Assembly: GCA_003489145.1 (NCBI GenBank)
Contig: DNJI01000035.1
Span: 1 to 7,492 of the forward strand
DNA length: 7,492 nt
From: Gammaproteobacteria bacterium
GTDB lineage: Bacteria; Pseudomonadota; Gammaproteobacteria; PS1; Pseudothioglobaceae
Direction of reading: 5' to 3'
Positions 1-4,992 of this stretch are shown here, piece by piece; the first letter of the stretch is position 1, and every line of letters begins with the position of its first letter. Under the pieces are notes generated by a model. The model was not told where the DNA came from. It was given only the letters and a program-made list of their open reading frames with translations, and ran no database searches. The position numbers and the translations under genes are program-made.

Positions 1-461
1 TGCTGGCCACCACTAAGTTGATTTGGATACTTTTCAGCTTGGTCCTTAATACCAACCCTATCTAGCAATTGTAAGGCTTTCTCTCTTGCTTCTTGCTTAG
101 ACTCATGGTGCACCCAAATTGGCGCTAAGGTTAAATTGCCAATTACACTCAAATGTGGAAAAAGATTAAAGTGCTGAAAAACCATAGACACCTCTGAACG
201 CACTTGTCTAATCTTCTTTACATCGTCACTTAGTTCAATTCCATCAACAATAATAGAACCTTCTTGAAACTTCTCTAGAAAGTTAACACAGCGTATAAGA
301 GTCGATTTACCACTACCTGAAGGCCCACAAACTACAATAATCTCACCTTCTTTAACCTTGAGATTGATTTCCTTAAGCGCATGAAAATCTCCATACCACT
401 TGTTCAGTCCTTTAATATCAATAATATCGCAGCAAAGTCGATCATCTGTTGTGTTGCTCAT
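1..461 (-). CDS. aapP: Amino-acid ABC transporter ATP-binding protein, AapP/GlnQ type (partial, C-terminus beyond left edge)
   Basis: This is the ATPase subunit that powers polar amino-acid import through the AapQ/AapM membrane pair at the cytoplasmic face. 153 codons are visible. Translation from the ATG at 461 gives MSNTTDDRLCC..., then a Walker A motif GPSGSGKS near residues 46-53. A Q-loop (VFQHFNLFPH) follows near 95-104, and the ABC signature LSGGQ falls exactly at the left edge. The Walker B motif, D-loop and H-loop must lie outside the window. The start is supported by an AAAAGGA ribosome-binding sequence a few bases upstream. The gene begins 12 bp after the aapM stop, so it is the last gene of the aapJQMP set. 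GlnQ/GltL-type ATPases are very similar, and the aapP assignment rests on the neighbours. The short polar N-terminal lead-in before the ABC domain is also seen in AapP/BztD proteins. Confidence 0.93.
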   Translation of the reverse strand, partial: MSNTTDDRLCCDIIDIKGLNKWYGDFHALKEINLKVKEGEIIVVCGPSGSGKSTLIRCVNFLEKFQEGSIIVDGIELSDDVKKIRQVRSEVSMVFQHFNLFPHLSVIGNLTLAPIWVHHESKQEAREKALQLLDRVGIKDQAEKYPNQLSGGQ

Positions 462-473
462 TGTTTTTTCCTT

Positions 474-1574
474 TTAATTTTTATGCTCTGTGCTAAATTT
501 AACTTCAAGTTTTTTAGAATAGTGGCTCATAGAATAAAGAATAACCCAAATAACCATGGCGACAAACACATAACCTTCAGACTCTCTCCCTAACCAGCTA
601 GAGTTACTTGTGGCGGCCCCTACTATCGCCAGCATATCGTATAGTCCAATAATTAAAATCAACGTTGTGTCTTTGAATAATGCAATAAAAGAGCCGACTA
701 TATTAGGGATGGATATTTTTAATGCCTGTGGCAAAATGATAAGAACCGTTTTTTGCATAAAGCTGAGTCCTGCAGCGTCAGCAGCCTCATATTGCCCCTT
801 AGAAATGGCTTGCAAACCACCTCTGACAACCTCTGCAATATAAGCTGTTTGGAATAGGGTTATACCAATTAAAGCTCTAAGTAATTTATCAAAGTCCATT
901 CCTGCTGAGAAGAATAACGGCAGCACAACGGATGCCATAAACAAGATGGTAATCAATGGCACACCACGCACAAACTCAATATATACAACTGAAATAAACC
1001 TCACAATGCGCATCTTAGATTGCCGTCCTAACGCAAATAAGATGCCCAGTGGAAAAGAGGCAACAATGCCAACAGCAGCCACCACAATGGTTAGGGTTAA
1101 CCCGCCCCATTTATCAGTTTCAACGATCTCTAAGCCTAGCCCCCCATATAACAAAACAAAGGCAACAACGGGGTAAATTAAGAAAGATCCGATAATATAA
1201 TGCGCCCTGTATTGTGATTTTTTAATAAATGATCCGAACGCCACAAGCGCTACAATAATGCCAAACATGGTGTTAACGCGCCACAGCTCTTCTTGTGGGT
1301 AAAATCCATAAATAAACATCTTAAGGTTGGCATTAATAAAAGACCAACATGCACCCTCTCGACCACAAGACTCGTTGTCTGCAGTCAAATCAAAATTGGC
1401 ATCAAAAATTGTCCAATTTAAAATAGGGGGCAAGAGCAAATAAATAAGATACAGCGCTACAAAAGTAAGTGCAATGTTAGATGAGGATGAAAACAAGTTA
1501 TCTTTCAACCATAGGGCCGCTTTAGTTTGCGATTGTGGCGGTTGTTTTGTTTCTTTTAGCGAATAGATTGCCAT
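474..1574 (-). CDS. aapM: General L-amino acid ABC transporter permease AapM/BztC type
   Basis: One of two inner-membrane permease subunits forming the translocation path for polar amino acids. The 366-residue length is near normal for AapM. A first hydrophobic segment lies at about 33-52. A periplasmic stretch follows with CGREGACWSFI at 70-80, a motif I associate with AapM/BztC and not with simple HisM/GlnP permeases. More membrane segments lie at about 103-117, 125-146, 158-182, 203-222, 233-250, 291-314 and 334-349. The ABC-contacting EAA loop is at about 252-282 (QYEAADAAGL, then ILPQALKISIP). The ATG at 1574 is preceded by a purine-rich GGCGGA that sits inside the last codons of aapQ, 5 bp away, which points to translational coupling. 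The extra N-terminal membrane region is typical of Aap/Bzt permeases, so a generic His/Glu permease is less likely. Confidence 0.93.
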   Translation of the reverse strand: MAIYSLKETKQPPQSQTKAALWLKDNLFSSSSNIALTFVALYLIYLLLPPILNWTIFDANFDLTADNESCGREGACWSFINANLKMFIYGFYPQEELWRVNTMFGIIVALVAFGSFIKKSQYRAHYIIGSFLIYPVVAFVLLYGGLGLEIVETDKWGGLTLTIVVAAVGIVASFPLGILFALGRQSKMRIVRFISVVYIEFVRGVPLITILFMASVVLPLFFSAGMDFDKLLRALIGITLFQTAYIAEVVRGGLQAISKGQYEAADAAGLSFMQKTVLIILPQALKISIPNIVGSFIALFKDTTLILIIGLYDMLAIVGAATSNSSWLGRESEGYVFVAMVIWVILYSMSHYSKKLEVKFSTEHKN

Positions 1575-1579
1575 AATAG

Positions 1580-2743
1580 TTATCCGCCCTTAATCTGCAT
1601 TTTCTTGTTAAAAATATTTAAGATTAACGATATGACTAGTGATATCGTCAAATACACCAGCATCGTCAGCATAATAATTTCAATCGCTTGACCTACTACG
1701 TTCAAGACGGTGCCTGAAAATATAGTGACTAACTCTGTATAGCCAACTGCCGCTGCTAAAGAGGAATTCTTAGTAAGATTTAAGTATTGATTAATAATCG
1801 GCGGTATTGCCACTCTTAGCGCTTGTGGTAGTATCACTAAACGCATTGCCCGACTATTTTTTAAGCCTAACGCTGCTGCCGCTTCTTTTTGCCCTACGTC
1901 CACCGATTCAACACCCGAACGAATGGCTTCAGCGATATAGGTAGCAGTATAAATACTTAAAGAAAACGCTAAGGCAAAAAATTCAATTGATAAATCTATA
2001 CCCCCTCTAAAATTAAAACCTTTTAACGCTGGGTATTCCAATTGTGCACCAAAAGAAAAATAAACCACGATTGGCAATAGCAATACAAGCCCCAAGAAGT
2101 GTGGAATAGTGTTGGTATTTATGCCCGTTTCATCGTGCTTCTTATTGCTGCGTTTTCTGATAAAAACATAAGCAACAATACCAATAACAAGGCTTGCAAG
2201 CACAAAGTAGAAATCAGTCCCCATGATCGGCTTGGGTAGATACAAGCCTCTTGAATTAAGAAAAACACTATCCATAAAACTCATACTATTTCTAGCAGAT
2301 GGGAGGACTTTAAGTGCTATTGAATACCAAAATAGAATTTGTAGCAATATCGGTATATTCCTAAAAATCTCAATATACACCGTGGCCATTTTTCTAACCA
2401 GGTAGTTGCTCGATAAGCGTGCAATACCAACAATAAGACCGATGACTGATGCAAAAAATATGCCTGTTATTGCAACAATTAAGGTGTTAACAATACCGAC
2501 ATAAAATGCTTGTAGATTGGTTGATGCTGGTGAGTATTCCAAAAAGAAATTATCATTGACAGCAAAACCAGCCTCGTCATTTAAAAAACCAAAACCACTT
2601 CTAATGCCTCTTTGCTCAATGTTGAGCATCATGTTATCAAAAGCTTGATAAGCAAAATAAGCAATAACAACAACGGCCAGCGCCTGAAATACGATCGCTC
2701 TAACTTCGTTGTTATAGAGTAGTGATTTTAGTTTTGTAAACAC
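1580..2743 (-). CDS. aapQ: General L-amino acid ABC transporter permease AapQ/BztB type
   Basis: The second inner-membrane permease of the Aap transporter, pairing with AapM. It has 387 residues, normal for AapQ. An N-terminal membrane helix lies at about 15-34, then a periplasmic loop and further helices at about 82-108, 124-146, 178-195, 214-231 and 253-272. The EAA loop is at about 271-308 (KEAAAALGL, then ILPQALRVAIPP), and last helices follow at about 326-345 and 352-376. The IEIFRNIPILLQI stretch (124-136) is typical of polar amino-acid permeases. The start codon is GTG (2743-2741). An in-frame TAG lies shortly upstream with no other usual start codon between, and starting at the next ATG (codon 38) would delete the first helix. 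Only a weak AAGA ribosome-binding sequence precedes it, so translation may be modest. The gene lies 63 bp after aapJ across a hairpin. Confidence 0.93.
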   Translation of the reverse strand: MFTKLKSLLYNNEVRAIVFQALAVVVIAYFAYQAFDNMMLNIEQRGIRSGFGFLNDEAGFAVNDNFFLEYSPASTNLQAFYVGIVNTLIVAITGIFFASVIGLIVGIARLSSNYLVRKMATVYIEIFRNIPILLQILFWYSIALKVLPSARNSMSFMDSVFLNSRGLYLPKPIMGTDFYFVLASLVIGIVAYVFIRKRSNKKHDETGINTNTIPHFLGLVLLLPIVVYFSFGAQLEYPALKGFNFRGGIDLSIEFFALAFSLSIYTATYIAEAIRSGVESVDVGQKEAAAALGLKNSRAMRLVILPQALRVAIPPIINQYLNLTKNSSLAAAVGYTELVTIFSGTVLNVVGQAIEIIMLTMLVYLTISLVISLILNIFNKKMQIKGG

Positions 2744-2757
2744 AAAAAAATCTTGAT

Positions 2758-2790
2758 AAAAAAATGGCTAACTGAAGAGTTAGCCATTTT
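2758..2790 (-). terminator. Intrinsic terminator-like hairpin between aapJ and aapQ (likely partial terminator or mRNA stabiliser)
   Basis: The arms 2761-2773 and 2778-2790 form a perfect 13-bp inverted repeat (core TGGCTAACT / AGTTAGCCA) around a 4-nt loop. On the minus strand the hairpin begins 16 nt after the aapJ stop codon and runs into seven T residues, the form of a Rho-independent terminator. aapQMP has no obvious separate strong promoter in the 63-bp gap, so I infer incomplete termination or protection of the aapJ message from 3' decay. Such hairpins after binding-protein genes are well known in ABC importer operons. Confidence 0.8.
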
Positions 2791-2806
2791 ATATTTTATT
2801 TAGATT

Positions 2807-3829
2807 TTATCTAAATGCTGGGGCATACAAGATACCACCTTTAATCCACAACTGGTTTACACCACGTGGAAGCTGAATTGGTGTTGACATGCCGATGTTT
2901 CTCTCGAAACTTTCGCCGTAGTTGCCTACTTGCGCAATAATGTTACGCGACCAATCTTTGCTAAGACCTAAGCTTTCGTTAAGCTTGCCAGATTTTCCTT
3001 GTAATCTCTGTACACCAGGACTAGTAGAAGCATCATCAATCGTAGCAGAGGTAATGCCTAGCTCTTCTGCTTCAATCATCGCATTCAGTGACCATCTAAC
3101 AATATTAAGCCATTTGTTGTCATCTTTACGCACAACCGGGCCTAATGGCTCTTTAGAGATAACGTTACCTAAAACAACAGCAGAGCTAGGATCTTTAAGC
3201 GTTGATCTAAGACCAGCTAACTGAGACACATCTGAAGTTAGTGCATCACAACGGCCAGCTTCAAAACCTGCTTTGGTTTGTGCAGAAGTATCATAAGTAA
3301 CCGCCTTAAAGCTCATTTTGTTTGAACGGAAGTAATCAGCTAAATTAAGCTCTGTTGTTGTACCTGCTTGAATACAAAATGAAGCACCATCTAACTCACT
3401 TACATCATTAACACCTAATGATTTCTTAACCATGAAGCCTTGACCGTCGTAGTAGTTAACACCGGCAAAAGTAAGACCTAATGAAGTATCACGAGTGTGC
3501 GTCCAAGTTGTGTTTCTTGAAAGCATATCAATCTCTCCAGATGATAATGCAACAAAACGCTCTTTTGCTGTTAACGGTACAAACTTAACCTTGTTAGAGT
3601 CACCTAAGGTAGCGGCTGCTACTGCACGACAAACATCGACATCGACACCAGACCAATGACCACTTGAATCAGGGCTAGAAAAACCAGGTGTGCCTGTTGA
3701 TACGCCACAAGTTAAACTACCTTTGGATTGTACATCCTCTAAAGTGTTACTATGGAATACACTTGCTTGAACACCATAAGCGCTAATCGCTAAAATAGAT
3801 GCAGCAGACAATTTTAATAATTGATTCAT
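2807..3829 (-). CDS. aapJ: General L-amino acid ABC transporter periplasmic substrate-binding protein AapJ/BztA type
   Basis: Periplasmic receptor that captures polar L-amino acids and delivers them to AapQM. At 340 residues it is full length for AapJ. A Sec signal peptide covers residues 1-22 (basic N-terminus, hydrophobic core, probable cleavage after VQA). The SBP family 3 fold follows: LTCGVSTGTPGFS at 39-51, GVDVDVCRAVAAA at 61-73, LTAKERFVALSSGEIDML at 86-103, then NTTWTHTRD at 106-114, which is characteristic of AapJ. The C-terminal LWIKGGILYAPAFR also resembles the conserved AapJ ending. The ATG at 3829 has a strong ribosome-binding site, AGAGGAGA, with the AGGAG core six bases upstream. 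The gene heads the transporter run and is separated from aapQ by a hairpin, consistent with overproduction of this subunit. Aap and Bzt substrate ranges cannot be told apart from sequence alone. Confidence 0.95.
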   Translation of the reverse strand: MNQLLKLSAASILAISAYGVQASVFHSNTLEDVQSKGSLTCGVSTGTPGFSSPDSSGHWSGVDVDVCRAVAAATLGDSNKVKFVPLTAKERFVALSSGEIDMLSRNTTWTHTRDTSLGLTFAGVNYYDGQGFMVKKSLGVNDVSELDGASFCIQAGTTTELNLADYFRSNKMSFKAVTYDTSAQTKAGFEAGRCDALTSDVSQLAGLRSTLKDPSSAVVLGNVISKEPLGPVVRKDDNKWLNIVRWSLNAMIEAEELGITSATIDDASTSPGVQRLQGKSGKLNESLGLSKDWSRNIIAQVGNYGESFERNIGMSTPIQLPRGVNQLWIKGGILYAPAFR

Positions 3830-3911
3830 AAACTTCTCCTCTTGATTTTTAAAAAAATAAAAGCAATCCCCCCAAGGAACTACAAGGTTTAAGTTTATCC
3901 ATTATTCTGAA

Positions 3912-4094
3912 CTATATATTGTTTTTTTGAAAAAAAGACAATAAGCCTAAAATCAATGTCACAGAAACAATGATTGACAAGGGTTTAAGATGTGTTAATG
4001 GTGAATAAGAACTGTAAATTGAAGCCAGAGCAGAGCTGCCAGCCAATAGTATTGATAATGCTAATAATGATTTAATAAGACGTAAAACGCGCAT
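3912..4094 (-). CDS. Small hypothetical exported or membrane protein (60 aa)
   Basis: I do not recognise this family. The 60-residue product starts MRVLRLIKSLLALSILLAG, a basic then hydrophobic N-terminus with a plausible signal-peptidase site after SSALA (residue 24). A short polar, serine- and tyrosine-rich stretch follows, then a second hydrophobic segment at about 36-54 and the ending FFQKNNI. It could be a two-helix membrane protein, or an exported peptide held by its C-terminus. I chose the ATG at 4094 because GGGGGAGG lies five bases upstream. A longer reading from a TTG at 4109 would start inside that ribosome-binding site. It lies 30 bp after the Sel1-repeat gene and 82 bp before aapJ on the same strand, so it may belong to the same transcript. 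The end is rich in homopolymer A and T runs. Confidence 0.6.
   Translation of the reverse strand: MRVLRLIKSLLALSILLAGSSALASIYSSYSPLTHLKPLSIIVSVTLILGLLSFFQKNNI
3913..3941 (-). promoter_or_regulatory. Weak candidate promoter for aapJ
   Basis: Reading the minus strand, a TTGTCT -35-like hexamer (3941-3936) and a TATATA -10-like hexamer (3918-3913) are separated by 17 bp. Each matches the sigma70 consensus at about four of six positions. The site overlaps the end of the small 60-codon gene and would give a leader of about 75 nt before the aapJ start. It is the best candidate I could find for transcription of aapJ independent of the Sel1-repeat gene, but AT-rich sequence produces such matches by chance. 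Confidence 0.25.
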
Positions 4095-4099
4095 TTGAG

Positions 4100-4107
4100 C
4101 CTCCCCC
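4100..4107 (-). promoter_or_regulatory. Strong ribosome-binding site deciding the start of the small ORF
   Basis: The minus strand reads GGGGGAGG at 4107-4100, with five bases to the ATG at 4094. This near-consensus site fixes the start of the 60-codon gene and is the main evidence that the gene is really translated. Confidence 0.7.
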
Positions 4108-4124
4108 AAGGTATGTAAATTGTT

Positions 4125-4481
4125 TTAATGCAGTGTAACACTGCCTAATATCTGAGCCACAACCGATTGTGTAGATCCGGCACTCTTAAGTGATGCTCTG
4201 GCAAACCATTTTTTTGCCTGTTGTGCATTTGCCTCTGTACCATCACCAAACTTATAAGCTTGCCAAACCATGTATTGAGCCAGTAAATTACCCTGCTGTG
4301 CAGCACGCTGATACCAATAAAAAGCATGTTTTTCACTCTTCGGAACATGGACGCCTTTTTGAAAAATATTAGCCAAGGCGTACTGTGCTTTAGCATCACC
4401 GGTATAAGCCCTTTGCTGTAGACCAATGGTCTCAATATTTAATTCAGATTCTGCCAATAGATGTTGGTGCATTTGATTCAT
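4125..4481 (-). CDS. Small Sel1-like repeat (TPR-related) protein
   Basis: The 118-residue protein has two Sel1-like repeats. The first spans about residues 25-60 (GDAKAQYALANIFQKG, then AFYWYQRAAQQG) and the second about 61-97 (GNLLAQYMVWQAYKFGDG, then AKKWFARA). These repeats form alpha-helical hairpins that usually mediate protein-protein contacts, and the partner is not evident. There is no signal peptide or membrane segment, so it is probably cytoplasmic. The ATG at 4481 has an AGGGG ribosome-binding site seven bases upstream and a good promoter about 35 bp upstream. It is the first gene of the leftward cluster and diverges from nadE. Sel1 proteins are often much longer with many repeats, so this is a minimal member. 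Its position upstream of the amino-acid transporter suggests co-expression, but no function can be assigned. Confidence 0.82.
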   Translation of the reverse strand: MNQMHQHLLAESELNIETIGLQQRAYTGDAKAQYALANIFQKGVHVPKSEKHAFYWYQRAAQQGNLLAQYMVWQAYKFGDGTEANAQQAKKWFARASLKSAGSTQSVVAQILGSVTLH

Positions 4482-4515
4482 AACAATTCCCCTGACTTGT
4501 TGTTGATTTGAGTGA

Positions 4516-4544
4516 AATATACCATTACTTTTTTTGCATGTAAA
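4516..4544 (-). promoter_or_regulatory. Sigma70-type promoter for the leftward sel1 gene cluster
   Basis: On the minus strand, TTTACA (4544-4539, five of six matches to TTGACA) and TATATT (4521-4516, five of six matches to TATAAT) are separated by exactly 17 bp. Transcription would start near 4509, giving a leader of about 28 nt that contains the AGGGG ribosome-binding site of the Sel1-repeat gene. Confidence 0.7.
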
Positions 4545-4563
4545 GTCCTTTTTTTAAAAAAAA

Positions 4564-4588
4564 TTAACTATTAGTTTTTTATAGTTAA
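4564..4588. repeat. Inverted repeat TTAACTAT-N9-ATAGTTAA, possible operator
   Basis: A perfect 8-bp inverted repeat (arms 4564-4571 and 4581-4588) sits between the two divergent promoters, about 20 bp upstream of the leftward -35 box. The arm sequence TAACTAT recurs at 4676-4682, overlapping the nadE -10 box. Its symmetry and position suit a dimeric helix-turn-helix protein site. The very AT-rich composition weakens the statistical case. Confidence 0.4.
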
Positions 4589-4617
4589 ATCAATAACTTA
4601 TAAGTATTTTATGGTAC

Positions 4618-4673
4618 TTTTACCACTACTAGTATTTTTTAACTAAAATGAATGTCTGACACTAGTGGTAAAA
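4618..4673. repeat. 11-bp inverted repeat across the nadE upstream region
   Basis: TTTTACCACTA at 4618-4628 is the exact inverse complement of TAGTGGTAAAA at 4663-4673. Each arm lies near an ACTAGT palindrome (4628-4633 and 4661-4666). The right arm falls inside the spacer of the nadE promoter. The arms are about 45 bp apart centre to centre, roughly four helical turns, which fits two protein-binding sites better than a hairpin. Confidence 0.5.
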
Positions 4674-4685
4674 AATAACTATAAT
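4656..4685 (+). promoter_or_regulatory. Sigma70-type promoter for nadE
   Basis: CTGACA (4656-4661, five of six matches to TTGACA) is followed after 18 bp by a perfect TATAAT (4680-4685). Transcription would begin near 4692, giving a leader of only about 25 nt before the nadE start. Repeated GGTAAAAAATA elements lie in the spacer and just downstream of the -10 box, where a bound repressor would block RNA polymerase. Confidence 0.75.
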
Positions 4686-4697
4686 AGGTAAAAAATA
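4667..4697 (+). repeat. Direct repeat GGTAAAAAATA, two copies 20 bp apart, over the nadE promoter
   Basis: Identical 11-bp copies lie at 4667-4677 and 4687-4697, with start-to-start distance 20 bp, about two helical turns. One copy is in the -35/-10 spacer and the other covers the expected transcription start. A third, inverted copy with one mismatch lies at 4633-4643, and a related GGTAAAAGTA lies inverted at 4615-4624. The arrangement resembles a repressor operator array. Confidence 0.5.
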
Positions 4698-4707
4698 CAT
4701 GAAATTT

Positions 4708-4713
4708 AAGGGG
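4708..4713 (+). promoter_or_regulatory. Ribosome-binding site of nadE
   Basis: AAGGGG lies three bases before the ATG at 4717 and six bases before a second, adjacent ATG at 4720. The spacing favours the second ATG as the main start, so the true protein may be one residue shorter than annotated. Confidence 0.65.
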
Positions 4714-4716
4714 TAA

Positions 4717-4992
4717 ATGATGGGGTTAAAAACCAAGGATTATTTGGCTAAAGTGCGTAAAAAGACTGGGCTTTCAGACTATAAGATCGCCCAGAAATAT
4801 GACATTAATCAGTCTAATTTAAGTAAATATAAATCAGGAAGAACAGCCCTATCTGAAACCCATGCTTGGCAATTTGCCAGTATTTTGGGTGTTAATCCTG
4901 CCGAAGTGGTGGCCAACACCAAACTTGAGCACGCAAAACTCACGGGCAATAAATTGAAGGCCATATTTTGGCAGGAACAGCTAGAAAACCTT
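4717..4992 (+). other. XRE/Cro-type helix-turn-helix domain fused to NadE (domain within the CDS)
   Basis: Residues 1-92 of the nadE product read as a complete small regulator. A first helix covers about 5-17. The HTH pair is DYKIAQKYD (21-29) and the recognition helix NQSNLSKYKSG (31-41). Helices follow at about 46-58 (ETHAWQFASILGV) and 61-74 (AEVVANTKLEHAK), and a last amphipathic segment has KAIFWQEQLE (81-90). The pattern, including the helix ending in HAK and the aromatic W near the end, resembles stand-alone phage-associated XRE proteins of the kind I recall as DUF3693/phage-related. That family match is from memory and was not searched. The junction to the glutaminase domain (93-98) is short and polar. 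Confidence 0.8.

Noticed and set aside
381..1176. Plus-strand open frames opposite aapP and aapM
   Set aside because: They are antisense shadows of clearly recognised transporter genes, with no domain and no ribosome-binding sites.
3868..3878. CCTTGGGGGG in the aapJ leader, resembling CCTTGGGGGAGG before the 60-aa gene
   Set aside because: The shared stretch is only about 9-10 bases, and the copy in the aapJ leader is followed by no credible gene start (only a TTG with five codons). It is probably chance or a decayed remnant.
3922..3936. T7-G-A7 palindrome near the end of the 60-aa gene as a terminator
   Set aside because: The stem would be only A-U pairs with a single-base loop, which cannot form a stable hairpin, and it lies in coding sequence.
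4095..4109. Extending the 60-aa small protein to a TTG start at 4109
   Set aside because: That start lies at the edge of the GGGGGAGG ribosome-binding site that serves the ATG at 4094, and it would put an acidic residue in front of an otherwise good signal-peptide start.
4145..4435. A 96-codon open frame on the minus strand overlapping the Sel1-repeat gene
   Set aside because: It lies wholly inside the Sel1 gene in another frame, has no recognisable domain, and the Sel1 frame has clear repeats and its own ribosome-binding site.
4549..4564. Run of T then A (TTTTTTTT-AAAAAAAA) in the divergent region as a terminator or origin element
   Set aside because: There is no GC-containing stem, no DnaA-box cluster and no iterons of consistent spacing. 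It is more likely intrinsically bent promoter DNA.
4954..4956. TTG at codon 80 of nadE as a separate start for a stand-alone NAD+ synthetase
   Set aside because: No ribosome-binding sequence is visible before it, and it would still include the end of the HTH-type domain. It remains a formal alternative to the fusion, but a weak one.
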